This document shows positions 35,817 to 45,349 of a DNA stretch of 64,000 bases, piece by piece (position 1 is the first letter of the stretch; each line of letters starts with the position of its first letter). The stretch comes from Chromobacterium sp. IIBBL 290-4 (GTDB taxonomy: Bacteria > Pseudomonadota > Gammaproteobacteria > Burkholderiales > Chromobacteriaceae). The notes beneath the pieces are model-generated. The model worked only from the letters and a program-made list of their open reading frames with translations. It was not told the DNA's origin and ran no database searches. The position numbers and the translations under genes were made by a program. The stretch lies in assembly GCF_024207115.1 (NCBI RefSeq), contig NZ_CP100128.1:2294001-2358000 (forward strand), in the 5' to 3' direction.

Positions 35817-36976
35817 CGAGAAATATTTGGGCTCGCGTCGCGGGCTGCTGGATGGCGGCGGCCTGGATCGCCCAGGCGCAGGCGGCGCCGGTGCAGGATT
35901 TCGGCGAGCCGAACCTGGCTAGGCTGGCCGCGCGCTTGAGCTTGCAGGATGGCAGCCAGCCGCCGGTGCGCATCATGCAGTTCGGCGATTCCCATACCGC
36001 CGCCGATTATATGAGCGGTGAGCTGAGGGCCCAGTTGCAGGGGCGCTTCGGCGATGCCGGCATAGGCTGGCTGCCGCCGCTGAATGTCTCGGGCCAGCGC
36101 AATGCCCTGGCCTATATCCGCAGCGAGGGCTGGACTTTGCGCAACAGCCGCTTCGACGCCGATGCCGCCTATCCGCTGGGCGGTTTTGTCGGCGTGGCGC
36201 AGCGCGTCGGCGCGCAATTGCGCGTGGCGCCGCGCGCGGAAGAGGCCGGATTGTGGCGAGTGCGCGTATGGATGCGGCAGCGCGCGGACGGCCAGGCGCT
36301 GACGGTGGATGACGGCAATGGCGCTCGACGGGCGCAAGTGTCGGCGAGCGGCAACTGGCAAGCGGTGGAAATGAAGCTGAGGCTGCCGTTTTCGATACGG
36401 GCGGAAACCTTCCCCGCCCCGGAAGTGGGCGGCTACGAGCTGGAAAAGCTGGCTCCCGGCGTTGTGCTGGACAGCGTGGGCAGCAATGGCGCAGAGCAGT
36501 CTTTGTGGCGTCGCTGGGGTGAGGAATGGGGGCGTCAGCTAGGCGCCCGCGAGGCGGATCTGGTCCTGCTGGCGTATGGCACCAACGAAGCTTTCGACGC
36601 CAAGCTCGATCTGGATGAGTACCGCGCGACCGTGCAGGGCGCCATCAGGCTGGTGCGAGCGCAATTGCCCCAGGCGGCGATACTGCTGGTGGGCGCGCCG
36701 GATTCGGCTCGGCGCAAGGGCGCGGTCAGCCGCGAGTGCGCCGGTCCCGGCCGTCCGGCCATGCTGAGCGCGGTGCAGCAGGCGCAGCGCGAACTGGCGC
36801 GCGACAATCATCTCTTGTATTGGGATTGGGAGCAGGCGATGGGCGGGCCCTGCAGCATGCCGCAATGGCAGCGCAGGCAGCTGGGGCGGCCCGATCTGGT
36901 GCATTTCACCCAGGCCGGCTACACCCGGCTGGGCGATGATTTGTATCAGGGATTGCTGCAGCGTCTGGCGCGCTGA
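35813..36976 (+). CDS. ape1: SGNH/GDSL hydrolase, Ape1-like peptidoglycan O-acetylesterase
   Basis: A 387-aa exported protein with a signal peptide (about 1-25, ending A-Q-A-A). Block I is F-G-D-S-H-T-A (Ser60), the Asn block G-T-N-E (256-259), and the final block D-L-V-H-F-T (Asp361, His364). A beta-rich insert (about 120-215) lies between blocks I and III, as in Neisseria Ape1 with its carbohydrate-binding-like domain. Ape1 removes acetyl from MurNAc so that lytic transglycosylases can cut. It is the third gene of the MBOAT-SGNH-SGNH operon and is coupled to patB. Confidence 0.8.
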   Translation: MTRNIWARVAGCWMAAAWIAQAQAAPVQDFGEPNLARLAARLSLQDGSQPPVRIMQFGDSHTAADYMSGELRAQLQGRFGDAGIGWLPPLNVSGQRNALAYIRSEGWTLRNSRFDADAAYPLGGFVGVAQRVGAQLRVAPRAEEAGLWRVRVWMRQRADGQALTVDDGNGARRAQVSASGNWQAVEMKLRLPFSIRAETFPAPEVGGYELEKLAPGVVLDSVGSNGAEQSLWRRWGEEWGRQLGAREADLVLLAYGTNEAFDAKLDLDEYRATVQGAIRLVRAQLPQAAILLVGAPDSARRKGAVSRECAGPGRPAMLSAVQQAQRELARDNHLLYWDWEQAMGGPCSMPQWQRRQLGRPDLVHFTQAGYTRLGDDLYQGLLQRLAR

Positions 36977-36980
36977 AGGT

Positions 36981-37856
36981 TCAGACCCGCGTTTCATCAG
37001 CCGGCGCTGGCGTCGGCTGAGTAGGCGCTTCCAGTTTCAGACCCAGGCCGCGCGCCACTTCTCCGCGGGCGGCTTCCGACAGCAGGAAGCGATTCTCCAG
37101 CCCTTCCGCGCCGGCCTTCAGCGGGCGGCCATAGCAAAGCACCACTTCCATTTGCGGCACGGCCAGCACTTTGCGCAGGCTTTGCAACAGTGAAATCTCG
37201 CCGATATAGGCGGCCTCCAGCAGCAAAGTGCCATCCGGCAACTGATAGCGCAGCGAAACCGGCTGCACCGTGCCATCCGCCAGCAGCGCGGCTTCGAACA
37301 ACGAGGCCTTGAACGGCAGCAGGCCCTGGCCGTCCGAGGTGGTGCCTTCGGGGAACACCGCCATGCAGCCGCCGCTTTTCAGCGCGTCGGCCAGAATCTG
37401 GTTGACGCGGCTGGCGTCGCGCCGGCTGCTGCGATCAATGAACAGGGTGCCGGCCACATGCGCCAGCCAGCCAATAACCGGCCAGCCGCGGATTTCGCGT
37501 TTGGCGACAAAGCGCGACACCGTGCAGCTGTTCAGCACGATGATGTCCAGCCAGGAGACGTGATTGGCCACCAGCAGGGTATTGGGCGGGTAGAAGCCGG
37601 GATTGACGCCGCCCAGCTTGATTTCGACGCCGAGAATCCTCATGGCTTGCTGCGCCCAGCGGCGCGTCACCACGGCGCGCTCCGCCTGCGCCAAGCGCGA
37701 ATAGCGGGTAGCGATGATGAAGATGCCCACGGCCAGATGGCTGAGCAGGCGGAAGATGCGGCCGCAGCGCGTCGCGAATGAGGTAGTGTTTGACTTCAAG
37801 ATTGCGCGAAATTTAAAAGTTCGTGGCAGGGGAATGACAGTCCGCCACTCTATCAC
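36981..37856 (-). CDS. plsC: 1-acyl-sn-glycerol-3-phosphate acyltransferase (PlsC type)
   Basis: Inner-membrane acyltransferase that makes phosphatidic acid. The acyltransferase blocks are N-H-V-S-W-L-D (block I, H-x4-D), F-I-D-R-S-S-R, and F-P-E-G-T-T-S-D-G (block III). One or two N-terminal hydrophobic helices precede them. No ATG fits: a GTG at 37856 overlaps the mutM stop (GTGA) and gives 291 aa; a TTG at 37799 would give 272 aa, closer to the family. The open frame continues to 38081 inside mutM and is not meaningful there. Confidence 0.85.
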   Translation of the reverse strand: MIEWRTVIPLPRTFKFRAILKSNTTSFATRCGRIFRLLSHLAVGIFIIATRYSRLAQAERAVVTRRWAQQAMRILGVEIKLGGVNPGFYPPNTLLVANHVSWLDIIVLNSCTVSRFVAKREIRGWPVIGWLAHVAGTLFIDRSSRRDASRVNQILADALKSGGCMAVFPEGTTSDGQGLLPFKASLFEAALLADGTVQPVSLRYQLPDGTLLLEAAYIGEISLLQSLRKVLAVPQMEVVLCYGRPLKAGAEGLENRFLLSEAARGEVARGLGLKLEAPTQPTPAPADETRV

Positions 37857-38668
37857 GGCTGGCACAAGGGGCAAAAGTATGTGCTGCGTTGTCCCTGGCG
37901 AATCTGGCGGATCGGCGTGCCGCATTGGCGGCAAGGTTCTTCCTGGCGGTCGTACACCATATAGGTTTGCTGGAAGTAGCCGGGCTTGCCGTCGCTGGCG
38001 ACAAAATCGCGCAGGGTGCTGCCGCCGGCTTCGATGGCTCGCCGCAAGACTGTCTTGATTTCCTGAGCCAGCCGGTCGCAATCGGCGCGGCTGAGGGCAT
38101 TGGCCGGCCGGGTGGGCGCGATGCCGGCGTGGAACAGCGATTCATTGGCGTAGATATTGCCGACGCCGACCACGATATGGTTGTCCATGATGGCCAGCTT
38201 GATGGCGATGCCTTTGCGCCGTAGCGCCTCGTGCAAGGCCTTGCCGTCAAAGGCGTCGGACAAGGGTTCGGGGCCCAGGCTGCTGATCAGCGGGTGCAGT
38301 TCGATCGGCCCGGCATGCCACAATATGGCGCCGAAGCGCCGCGGATCGCGGTAGCGCAAGACCTGGCCGTCATCCAGCAGCAAATCGACATGATCATGCT
38401 TTTGCGCCGGGGCGTCCGCCGGCATCAGCCGCAGGCTGCCCGACATGCCCAAGTGGACCAATAGCGTGCCGCGCTGGCATTCCAGCAGCAGGTATTTGGC
38501 GCGGCGGCGCACGGCCGACACGGTCTCGCCGTCCAGCAACGCGGATAGATTCGGCGGAACCGGCCAGCGCAGACCCGCATGGCGAACGACGGCGCCGAGC
38601 AGTCGGCGGTTTTGAAGATGCGGTTCGACGCCGCGGCGGGTGGTTTCAACTTCCGGCAACTCTGGCAT
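37853..38668 (-). CDS. mutM: Formamidopyrimidine-DNA glycosylase MutM/Fpg
   Basis: A 271-aa base-excision repair enzyme that removes 8-oxoguanine and formamidopyrimidines. The N-terminus M-P-E-L-P-E-V-E-T carries the catalytic Pro and Glu once Met is removed. The K in R-A-K-Y-L-L-L-E and the C-terminal zinc finger (C-R-Q-C ... F-C-P-L-C) are intact. It is coupled to plsC downstream and divergent from the TPR lipoprotein gene. Confidence 0.96.
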   Translation of the reverse strand: MPELPEVETTRRGVEPHLQNRRLLGAVVRHAGLRWPVPPNLSALLDGETVSAVRRRAKYLLLECQRGTLLVHLGMSGSLRLMPADAPAQKHDHVDLLLDDGQVLRYRDPRRFGAILWHAGPIELHPLISSLGPEPLSDAFDGKALHEALRRKGIAIKLAIMDNHIVVGVGNIYANESLFHAGIAPTRPANALSRADCDRLAQEIKTVLRRAIEAGGSTLRDFVASDGKPGYFQQTYMVYDRQEEPCRQCGTPIRQIRQGQRSTYFCPLCQP

Positions 38669-38761
38669 GGCGGTCAGGCGCTTCGGTAAATGGGGTTAAT
38701 AAATAATCCGGGCATGCTATTCTACGCCTTCGACAGGCTTTGAGCAGGCACTCGAATTAAT

Positions 38762-40522
38762 ATGCGATTGAAACCGCTGAACCTCACACTCCCCTTGCTG
38801 TTGGCTTTGCTGTTGCCGGCATGCGCCACGACCAAGCCTGCGGCGCCTGTCGCCGCTCAGAATGCCTCTGCACCTGCGGCGGAAGAGGATGTCGCGGCTA
38901 AGGCGGACGAGGCCAAACTGCCCAAAGTGGCGTTGACGCCGGAAATCTTCTATGGCGTGTTGGCCGGCGAGATCGCCGCTCAGCGCGGCGGCGCCGGATC
39001 GGCAGGCCTGACCTATCTCGATCTGGCCAAACAGACCCGGGATCCGCGGCTGGCTCAGCGCGCGGCGGAGTTTTGCCTGCTGTCCGGCCAGTTGAAGCCT
39101 GCGATCGAATCGCTGAAGCTCTGGATCGAACTGGATCCGGATTCGCTGCAGGCGAGGGAGCAGCTGTTCGTCGCCCTGATGCGCAGCGGCAATTTGCAAG
39201 AAAGCCAGCCCCTGCTGGAAGACCTGCTCAAGCGCGAGCCTTCGCGGGCGCCGGCTGCCTTCGTCCAACTGGCTCGGTTGAGCTCCAAGCAAAATGGCGG
39301 TTCGCCTGAATCCTATCGAGTCGTCAGCGAACTGGCCGCCCGTTATCCGGATTTGCCGGAGGCGCGTTTCGCCGTGCTGGCCGCGGCGGCGGATAATAAT
39401 GACCAGGCCGCGGTGCAGCGCGAGCTGGACAAGCTGGCGCAAATCGCGCCGAAATGGGACCTGCCGGTTGCCTGGCAGGTGGACCGTCTGCGCCGCGCCG
39501 ATGTTTCCGCGGCGGTGGATTTCTTGAAAAATGAATTGGCGCGCCGTCCCGACGCCGGGATGGAGCTGCAGGCGGCTTATCCGCGCCTGCTGGTGGCGGC
39601 CAAGCGTTTCGCCGAGGCGCGGGTCGCCTTCGAGAGTTTGCTACTCAAGCAGCCGGACAGTCCGGACCTGTTGTACGCGACCGGCTTGCTGGCCTATCAG
39701 ATGCGCGATGTCAAAACCGCTCAGCAAAGGCTGCAAGCGGCCTTGCAGCGGCAATATCCCGAACAGGATTTCGTCCGTTACACCCTGGGCCAGATCGCCG
39801 AGGAAAGCCATGAGCCGGCGAAGGCGATGGAATGGTATCGCCAGATCGGCCCGGGCGCGCAGTATCTGCCGGCCCAGTCCCGGCTGGCCATCCTGGAGGC
39901 CGGCGATGGCCAACTGGAGGCCGCGCTGAACCGTCTGGGCTCCTTGGGCTCCTCCGAACAGGAAAAGACTTCGGTGGCGCTGTTGCAATCGCAATTGGCG
40001 CGGGACGCCGGCAAGCCTCAGCGCGCTTATGAGCTGCTGACTCAGGCCTTGAAGGCGCAGCCCAAGTCGGGCGAGCTGCTGTATGAGCGCTCGCTGGTTT
40101 CGGACATGCTGGGCAATGTCGGCAATTCGGAACGGGACTTGCGCCAGATTCTGAAAGACAAGCCGGACGATACCCAGGCACTCAACGCTTTAGGCTATAC
40201 GCTGGCTAACCGCACCACGCGTTATCGCGAGGCCTTGGGCTTTATCGAGAAGGCGCTGAAGGCCGAGCCGGAAAATCCGGTGATTCTGGACAGCATGGGC
40301 TGGGTGCAGTTCAAGCTGGGCAAGCTGGAGGCCGCGCGCAAGAATCTGGAAAAGGCCTATTACGCGATGCCGGACCCCGAGGTCGCGGCCCATCTGGGCG
40401 AGGTGCTGTGGAAGCTGGGACTGTATCAGGAAGCGCAGGCCTTGTGGGATAGAGAGCTGTCTTCGCATCCCGGCCATGAAGTGATTACCGAGACGGTGAA
40501 GCGCTTGGGCGGCAAGTTGTGA
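38762..40522 (+). CDS. TPR-repeat lipoprotein
   Basis: A 586-aa exported lipoprotein with lipobox L-L-P-A-C (Cys21) and an Ala/Pro-rich tether to about residue 50. It is followed by many tetratricopeptide-like helix pairs to the C-terminus. The clearest repeats are near 380-560 (for example A-L-N-A-L-G-Y-T-L-A-N-R and L-D-S-M-G-W-V-Q-F-K-L-G). It is probably anchored to the outer membrane and acts as a scaffold. It stands directly before lolB, with the stop overlapping the lolB GTG, as is common in beta- and gammaproteobacteria. No enzyme domain is visible. Confidence 0.88.
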   Translation: MRLKPLNLTLPLLLALLLPACATTKPAAPVAAQNASAPAAEEDVAAKADEAKLPKVALTPEIFYGVLAGEIAAQRGGAGSAGLTYLDLAKQTRDPRLAQRAAEFCLLSGQLKPAIESLKLWIELDPDSLQAREQLFVALMRSGNLQESQPLLEDLLKREPSRAPAAFVQLARLSSKQNGGSPESYRVVSELAARYPDLPEARFAVLAAAADNNDQAAVQRELDKLAQIAPKWDLPVAWQVDRLRRADVSAAVDFLKNELARRPDAGMELQAAYPRLLVAAKRFAEARVAFESLLLKQPDSPDLLYATGLLAYQMRDVKTAQQRLQAALQRQYPEQDFVRYTLGQIAEESHEPAKAMEWYRQIGPGAQYLPAQSRLAILEAGDGQLEAALNRLGSLGSSEQEKTSVALLQSQLARDAGKPQRAYELLTQALKAQPKSGELLYERSLVSDMLGNVGNSERDLRQILKDKPDDTQALNALGYTLANRTTRYREALGFIEKALKAEPENPVILDSMGWVQFKLGKLEAARKNLEKAYYAMPDPEVAAHLGEVLWKLGLYQEAQALWDRELSSHPGHEVITETVKRLGGKL

Positions 40523-41061
40523 GTCGTTTCCTCGCGTTGATTTTCGCCGCCGTCTTGCTGGTGGGCTGCGCCAGCGAGGCGCCGTTCCGCGCGCCGGTTT
40601 CCAGCGCTTCCGCTGTCGACACGCCATTCAATGTCAGCGGCCGTCTGTCCGCTACGCTGGATGGCAAGGGCCATGTCGCCAATTTCGATTGGCGCCACGC
40701 GCCGGCGCATGACGAGGTGGCGATCAATTCTCCGCTGGGCAATACCGTGGCCAAGGTGTTGCGCGATCCGGGCGGCGTCGCGCTGTTGGCGGACGGCAAG
40801 CGCTGGGAGGCGGACGATGTGGAAGGCCTGACCCAGCAAGTGCTGGGTTGGCCTCTGCCTTTGTCCAACCTGGCCTGGTGGATACGCGGCCTGCCCGCTC
40901 CAGGCATGGATAGCCGGATGGATGCCGATGGCACCTTGGAGCAGCAGGGCTGGCGCATCCGCTTCATCCGCGATGCCGACGAGCAAAGCGCGCATCCAAA
41001 ACGGGTGGAAATGCAGCGCGAAGGGCTGATTGTCAAAGTGGTGGTGCAGAGTTGGCAATAA
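40519..41061 (+). CDS. lolB: Outer-membrane lipoprotein receptor LolB
   Basis: A 180-aa lipoprotein (lipobox L-V-G-C, Cys17) that receives lipoproteins from LolA and inserts them into the outer membrane. It has the LolB pattern F-N-V-S-G-R-L-S-A, then F-D-W-R-H, L-G-W-P-L-P-L-S-N-L-A-W-W-I-R-G, and the late W-R-I-R-F. The start codon is GTG, overlapping the upstream stop (GTGA). It lies directly before ispE, the usual order. Confidence 0.92.
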   Translation: MSRFLALIFAAVLLVGCASEAPFRAPVSSASAVDTPFNVSGRLSATLDGKGHVANFDWRHAPAHDEVAINSPLGNTVAKVLRDPGGVALLADGKRWEADDVEGLTQQVLGWPLPLSNLAWWIRGLPAPGMDSRMDADGTLEQQGWRIRFIRDADEQSAHPKRVEMQREGLIVKVVVQSWQ

Positions 41062-41105
41062 ACGCCAGTTTCACATTTTCAATGTTTAATCGTTTTTGAA
41101 TCATT

Positions 41106-41960
41106 ATGTCGCAAGCTTTCCAATCTTTTCCGGCGCCGGCCAAACTCAATCTATTGCTGCATGTGGTCGGCAAGCGCCCGGATGGTTATCATCTGCTGGA
41201 GACGGTGTTTCGCTTCATCGATTTTGGCGATGAGCTGCAGCTGGCGGTGCGCGACGACGGCGAGATAGCGTTGTTGACGCCGACTGAGGGCGTGCCGCCG
41301 GAGCAGGATCTGACGGTGCGCGCGGCGCGTCTGCTGCAGCAGGAAAGCGGTTGCCGGCAAGGGGTGAGCATCAGGCTGGAAAAGCGCACGCCCATGGGCG
41401 GCGGACTGGGCGGTGGCAGCTCCGACGCCGCTACCATGCTGATTGCCTTGAATCGTCTGTGGGGGCTGGCTTGGCCGAGGGAGAGGCTGCAGCAGCTGGG
41501 TTTGCGGCTGGGCGCGGACGTGCCGGTGTTCATCTTCGGGCGTAACGCCTTGGCGACCGGCGTGGGCGAGGTGCTGGAGCCGATTGACTTGCGTCCGGCT
41601 TGGTATTTGGTAATTCACCCACAGGTTCATGTGCCGACTGCGGCGATATTTAAAAATTTCTCGCAAAGCATGTTGACAGAGGTGGGGCGCGTCGGCATAA
41701 TGCGAATCCTCGAAACAACGCAGCAGCGGCGAAATGACCTGCAAGCGGTTGTTTTGGAAAAGTTTCCAGCGGTGAATGAAGTGCTGAGCGAACTGAAAAA
41801 ATATGGTTCGCCGCTGATGACAGGCTCCGGATCCTGCGTGTTTCTGGAGTGTGAGTCGAAAGACGAAGCAGATAAAGTTTACCAAGCGTTGTCGGAAAAA
41901 TATAAAGGTTTCGTAGCGAAAGGACTTGATGTCCATCCTTTGTTCGACAGCGCTGAATAA
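41106..41960 (+). CDS. ispE: 4-diphosphocytidyl-2-C-methyl-D-erythritol kinase IspE
   Basis: A 284-aa GHMP kinase of the MEP isoprenoid pathway, phosphorylating CDP-ME at the 2-hydroxyl. Typical phrases are A-P-A-K-L-N-L-L-L-H-V near the start, D-G-Y-H-L-L-E-T, the glycine-rich ATP loop P-M-G-G-G-L-G-G-G-S-S-D-A, and G-A-D-V-P-V-F. tRNA-Gln follows six bases after the stop, a typical betaproteobacterial order. Confidence 0.96.
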   Translation: MSQAFQSFPAPAKLNLLLHVVGKRPDGYHLLETVFRFIDFGDELQLAVRDDGEIALLTPTEGVPPEQDLTVRAARLLQQESGCRQGVSIRLEKRTPMGGGLGGGSSDAATMLIALNRLWGLAWPRERLQQLGLRLGADVPVFIFGRNALATGVGEVLEPIDLRPAWYLVIHPQVHVPTAAIFKNFSQSMLTEVGRVGIMRILETTQQRRNDLQAVVLEKFPAVNEVLSELKKYGSPLMTGSGSCVFLECESKDEADKVYQALSEKYKGFVAKGLDVHPLFDSAE

Positions 41961-41966
41961 GGTTAC

Positions 41967-42041
41967 TGGGGAGTCGCCAAGTGGTAAGGCACCGGATTTT
42001 GATTCCGGCATTCGTAGGTTCGATCCCTACCTCCCCAGCCA
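41967..42041 (+). tRNA. tRNA-Gln (anticodon TTG)
   Basis: Complete 75-nt tRNA with CCA encoded. The acceptor stem is TGGGGAG/CTCCCCA, the anticodon stem CCGGA/TCCGG around loop TTTTGAT, and the T arm GTAGG-TTCGATC-CCTAC. Anticodon TTG reads CAA and CAG. It sits between ispE and prs, probably on the same transcript. Confidence 0.97.
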
Positions 42042-42070
42042 GGACTTTCTCCGAATAAGAGAGAGCATGA

Positions 42071-42103
42071 AAAAAGCGTGTAAGAATGCCTTACACGCTT
42101 TTT
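42071..42103 (+). terminator. Terminator between tRNA-Gln and prs
   Basis: A 14-bp stem (AAAAAGCGTGTAAG with CTTACACGCTTTTT) around AATGC, followed by CTTT. It ends 27 bases before the prs start, so prs probably has partial read-through or its own promoter inside the tRNA region. Confidence 0.85.
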
Positions 42104-42130
42104 CTTTATCCAGCTAAGGCAATGCGAATC

Positions 42131-43114
42131 ATGGCGGCATACGACAGTTTGATGGTATTTACCGGTACGGCTAACCCGGAACTTGCTCAAAACGTAGTCA
42201 AACATTTGGATATCTCGTTGGGACGCGCCGATGTCGGCAAGTTCAGCGACGGCGAGGTGGCAGTGGAACTGCTGGAAAACGTTCGCGGCCGCGACGTTTT
42301 CATTCTGCAATCCACCTGTTCCCCCACCAACGATAACCTGATGGAAATCCTGACCATGGCCGATGCGCTCAAGCGCGCGTCCGCCGGCCGGATCACCGCG
42401 GCTATTCCGTACTTCGGCTATGCCCGCCAGGACCGCCGTCCGCGCTCGGCCCGCGTGCCGATCTCGGCCAAGCTGGTGGCCAATATGCTGACCAGCGCCG
42501 GCATCGACCGCGTATTGACCGTGGACTTGCATGCCGACCAGATTCAAGGCTTCTTCGACATCCCGGTGGACAACGTTTACGCCACCCCGGTATTGCTGAA
42601 GGACATCCGCGCGCAGCGCTTCGACGACCTGATCGTGGTCAGCCCGGACGTCGGCGGCGTAGTGCGCGCCCGCGCGGTGGCCAAGGCCCTGAATACCGAT
42701 CTGGCGATCATCGACAAGCGTCGCCCGAAGGCCAATGTGGCCGAAGTGATGAACATCATCGGCGACGTGTCGGGCCGCACCTGCCTGATCGTCGACGACA
42801 TGATCGATACCGCCAACACGCTGTGCAAGGCTGCCAGCGCGCTCAAGGAGCGCGGCGCCGAGCGCGTGCTGGCTTACGCGACCCACGCCATCTTCTCCGG
42901 ACAGGCTGTGGACCGCATCAAGAATTCCGACATCGATATGGTGGTGGTGACCGACACCATCCCGTTGACCGCCGCGGCCAAGGCCTGCCCGAACATCCGG
43001 GTGGCCTCGATCGCCGGCCTGCTGGCTGAAACGCTGCGCAGGATCAACAACGAAGAATCGGTGTCCTACCTCTTCAATGAGGAACTGGTTGCGACGGGCG
43101 CTTGCCTGCCGTAA
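42131..43114 (+). CDS. prs: Ribose-phosphate pyrophosphokinase Prs
   Basis: A 327-aa enzyme making PRPP from ribose 5-phosphate and ATP for nucleotide, His and Trp synthesis. Characteristic phrases are F-S-D-G-E-V, the [10 protein letters not shown] flexible loop, [12 protein letters not shown], and the PRPP-binding loop [15 protein letters not shown] 42131 is preferred; ATG 42122 in the same frame adds three residues and lies close to an AAGG. Confidence 0.96.
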   Translation: MAAYDSLMVFTGTANPELAQNVVKHLDISLGRADVGKFSDGEVAVELLENVRGRDVFILQSTCSPTNDNLMEILTMADALKRASAGRITAAIPYFGYARQDRRPRSARVPISAKLVANMLTSAGIDRVLTVDLHADQIQGFFDIPVDNVYATPVLLKDIRAQRFDDLIVVSPDVGGVVRARAVAKALNTDLAIIDKRRPKANVAEVMNIIGDVSGRTCLIVDDMIDTANTLCKAASALKERGAERVLAYATHAIFSGQAVDRIKNSDIDMVVVTDTIPLTAAAKACPNIRVASIAGLLAETLRRINNEESVSYLFNEELVATGACLP

Positions 43115-43175
43115 ACATCTGGCCTGCTGGTCGCGGCGGGCCGGGTGCTTTTAATCTGAAAACTGGAGTTTTGAC

Positions 43176-43463
43176 ATGTCTTACGAACTGATTGCTGCCA
43201 AGCGTGCTGATCTGGGTACGGGTGCGAGCCGCCGCCTGCGCCACGCTGGCAAAGTGCCGGCCGTTGTATACGGCGCCGGCAAGGAAGCCGTTTCCCTGGA
43301 ACTGGACCACAACGCCCTGTACCACTCCGTCAAGCACGCTGATTTCCACACCTCCGTGCTGGATCTGGTGATCGACGGCCAGAAGGAACAGGTTAAGGTT
43401 GCCGCCTTCCAGATGCACCCGTACAAACAGCAAGTGATGCACATCGACTTCGCTCGTGTGTAA
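43176..43463 (+). CDS. rplY: 50S ribosomal protein L25 (short form)
   Basis: A 95-aa 5S-rRNA-binding ribosomal protein: G-A-S-R-R-L-R-H-A-G-K-V-P-A-V-V-Y-G-A-G is the family signature. It ends at H-I-D-F-A-R-V, where the long form would go on into the CTC domain. The short form is the E. coli type; many betaproteobacteria have about 200 aa. There is no frameshift sign downstream. It is between prs and pth, as usual. Confidence 0.95.
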   Translation: MSYELIAAKRADLGTGASRRLRHAGKVPAVVYGAGKEAVSLELDHNALYHSVKHADFHTSVLDLVIDGQKEQVKVAAFQMHPYKQQVMHIDFARV

Positions 43464-43498
43464 TTGTTGCTGCCGTCGCCATTCGTGGTGACGGAGAA

Positions 43499-43539
43499 GA
43501 GCTCGTTGTGCGCCCATGAGGCGGGCAGCGAGCTTTTTT
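43499..43539 (+). terminator. Terminator between rplY and pth
   Basis: AGCTCG...CGCC and GGCG...CGAGCT pair imperfectly around CATGA, followed by TTTTTT. The pth start is 19 bases further on. Confidence 0.75.
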
Positions 43540-43557
43540 CATTTGGAATGCGAAGAC

Positions 43558-44139
43558 ATGTCCGGTATCCGCCTGATAGTGGGCTTGGGCAATCCCGGCC
43601 CGGATTACGAAAAAACGCGCCATAATGCCGGTTTCTGGCTCGTGGATGAATTGTGCTGGCAGTTCAAGGGCAACTGGCGCAGCGAGGGCAAGTTCCACGG
43701 CGATGTGGCGCGCGTGAGCATAGACGGACAGGATGTCTGGCTGCTCAAGCCGATGACCTATATGAACCTGTCCGGCCAGGCCGTATTGGCGCTGGCGCAG
43801 TTTTACAAGATTCTGCCGGATGAGATCCTGGTGGTGCATGACGAGCTGGATCTGGCCCCTGGCGTCGCCCGTTTCAAGCAGGGCGGCGGCCATGGCGGCC
43901 ACAATGGCCTGAAAGACATCGCGTCGCGGCTGAGCTCGCCGGCGTTTTGGCGTCTGCGGCTCGGCATCGGCCACCCCGGCGACAAAAAGGAAGTGGCCAA
44001 CTTCGTGCTGAAGAAGCCGCGCGCCGAGGAGCAGCAGGCCTTGGACGAAGCGATCCTGGCCTCCCTGCGCGAACTGCCGCGCGCCGTCGCCGGCAAGATG
44101 GCCGAGGCGATGAAGACGCTGCACACCGAAGCGAAGTGA
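43558..44139 (+). CDS. pth: Peptidyl-tRNA hydrolase Pth
   Basis: A 193-aa enzyme that releases peptides from stalled peptidyl-tRNA. The start is [11 protein letters not shown], followed by the catalytic His in T-R-H-N-A-G-F, then [10 protein letters not shown] and [13 protein letters not shown] 43558 gives the family start; the frame stays open to 43516. It is next to ychF, its usual neighbour. Confidence 0.96.
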   Translation: MSGIRLIVGLGNPGPDYEKTRHNAGFWLVDELCWQFKGNWRSEGKFHGDVARVSIDGQDVWLLKPMTYMNLSGQAVLALAQFYKILPDEILVVHDELDLAPGVARFKQGGGHGGHNGLKDIASRLSSPAFWRLRLGIGHPGDKKEVANFVLKKPRAEEQQALDEAILASLRELPRAVAGKMAEAMKTLHTEAK

Positions 44140-44203
44140 TTAAGGGCAGGCAGCCCGACGGGCGGCCGCCATAATGGATTGAAAAGAGTTTAGGAAGACA
44201 GCC

Positions 44204-45295
44204 ATGAGCCTGAAATGCGGAATCGTCGGCTTGCCCAATGTCGGCAAGTCCACCCTGTTCAACGCCTTGACCAAGGCCGGCATCGAAGCCGCCAACTACC
44301 CGTTCTGCACCATCGAGCCGAACGTCGGCATCGTGGAGGTGCCGGACCATCGCCTGGGCGAGCTGGCCAAGATCATCAACCCGCAGAAAATCCAGCCGGC
44401 CATCGTCGAATTCGTCGACATCGCCGGCCTGGTGGCGGGCGCCTCCAAGGGCGAAGGCCTGGGCAACCAGTTCCTGGCCAACATCCGCGAAACCGACGCC
44501 ATCGTCAATGTGGTGCGCTGCTTCGACGACGACAACATCGTGCACGTGGCCGGCAAGGTAGACCCGATCGCCGACATCGAAACCATCCTGACCGAGCTGG
44601 CGCTGGCCGACCTGTCCGCGGTGGAAAAGGCGATGCAGCGCGAAGGCAAGAAGGCCAAGGCGGGCGATAAGGACGCGCGCGCGCTGATCGCCGTGCTGGA
44701 ACAGCTGGTGCCGCACCTGAACGAAGGCAAGCCGGCGCGCTCGCTGGGCCTGTCCGACGAAGACAAGGCATTGATCAAGCCGCTGTGCCTCTTGACCATC
44801 AAGCCGGCCATGTATGTGGCCAACGTGGCGGAAGATGGTTTCAGCAACAACCCGCTGCTGGCCAAGGTGGAAGAATACGCCGCCAAGGAAGGCGCGCCGG
44901 TCGTCGCGCTGTGCGCGGCCATCGAGTCCGAAATCGCCGAGCTGGACGATGCCGACAAGACCGAGTTCCTGGAGACGCTGGGTTTGGAAGAGCCGGGCCT
45001 GGACCGTCTTATCCGCGCTGGTTACAAGCTGCTGGGCCTGCAAACCTACTTCACCGCCGGCGTGAAGGAAGTGCGCGCCTGGACCATCCACGTGGGCGAC
45101 ACCGCGCCGCAAGCGGCCGGCGTGATCCACACCGACTTCGAACGCGGCTTCATCCGCGCCCAGACCATCGCCTACGCCGACTTCATCGCGCTGGGCGGCG
45201 AATCCAAGGCCAAGGAAGCCGGCAAGATGCGCGCCGAAGGCAAGGAGTATGTGGTGCAGGACGGCGATGTGATGAACTTCCTGTTCAACGTCTGA
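44204..45295 (+). CDS. ychF: Redox-regulated ATPase YchF
   Basis: A 363-aa Obg-family P-loop protein of the YchF/OLA1 type, which binds ATP rather than GTP and associates with ribosomes. The G1 motif is G-L-P-N-V-G-K-S-T, the G3 motif D-I-A-G-L, the altered G4 is N-V-A-E-D, and the C-terminal TGS domain carries [11 protein letters not shown]. The length is exactly that of the family. It ends at a strong terminator that an IS has entered. Confidence 0.96.
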   Translation: MSLKCGIVGLPNVGKSTLFNALTKAGIEAANYPFCTIEPNVGIVEVPDHRLGELAKIINPQKIQPAIVEFVDIAGLVAGASKGEGLGNQFLANIRETDAIVNVVRCFDDDNIVHVAGKVDPIADIETILTELALADLSAVEKAMQREGKKAKAGDKDARALIAVLEQLVPHLNEGKPARSLGLSDEDKALIKPLCLLTIKPAMYVANVAEDGFSNNPLLAKVEEYAAKEGAPVVALCAAIESEIAELDDADKTEFLETLGLEEPGLDRLIRAGYKLLGLQTYFTAGVKEVRAWTIHVGDTAPQAAGVIHTDFERGFIRAQTIAYADFIALGGESKAKEAGKMRAEGKEYVVQDGDVMNFLFNV

Positions 45296-45318
45296 TTTTT
45301 CCGCGCGCTGAATGCAGC

Positions 45319-45347
45319 AAGCCCCGGCTTTTGGCCGGGGCTTTTTT
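45319..45347 (+). terminator. Intrinsic terminator of ychF
   Basis: AAGCCCCGGC pairs with GCCGGGGCTT around a short T-rich loop, followed by TTTTTT. The T-tract (45342-45349 with the trailing AT) is also the left target-site copy of the neighbouring IS. Confidence 0.9.
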
Positions 45348-45349
45348 AT
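45342..45349. repeat. Left target-site duplication of the IS (8 bp)
   Basis: TTTTTTAT lies directly before the left inverted repeat and is repeated exactly at 46381-46388. Eight bases is the usual IS1595-family duplication. Confidence 0.9.
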
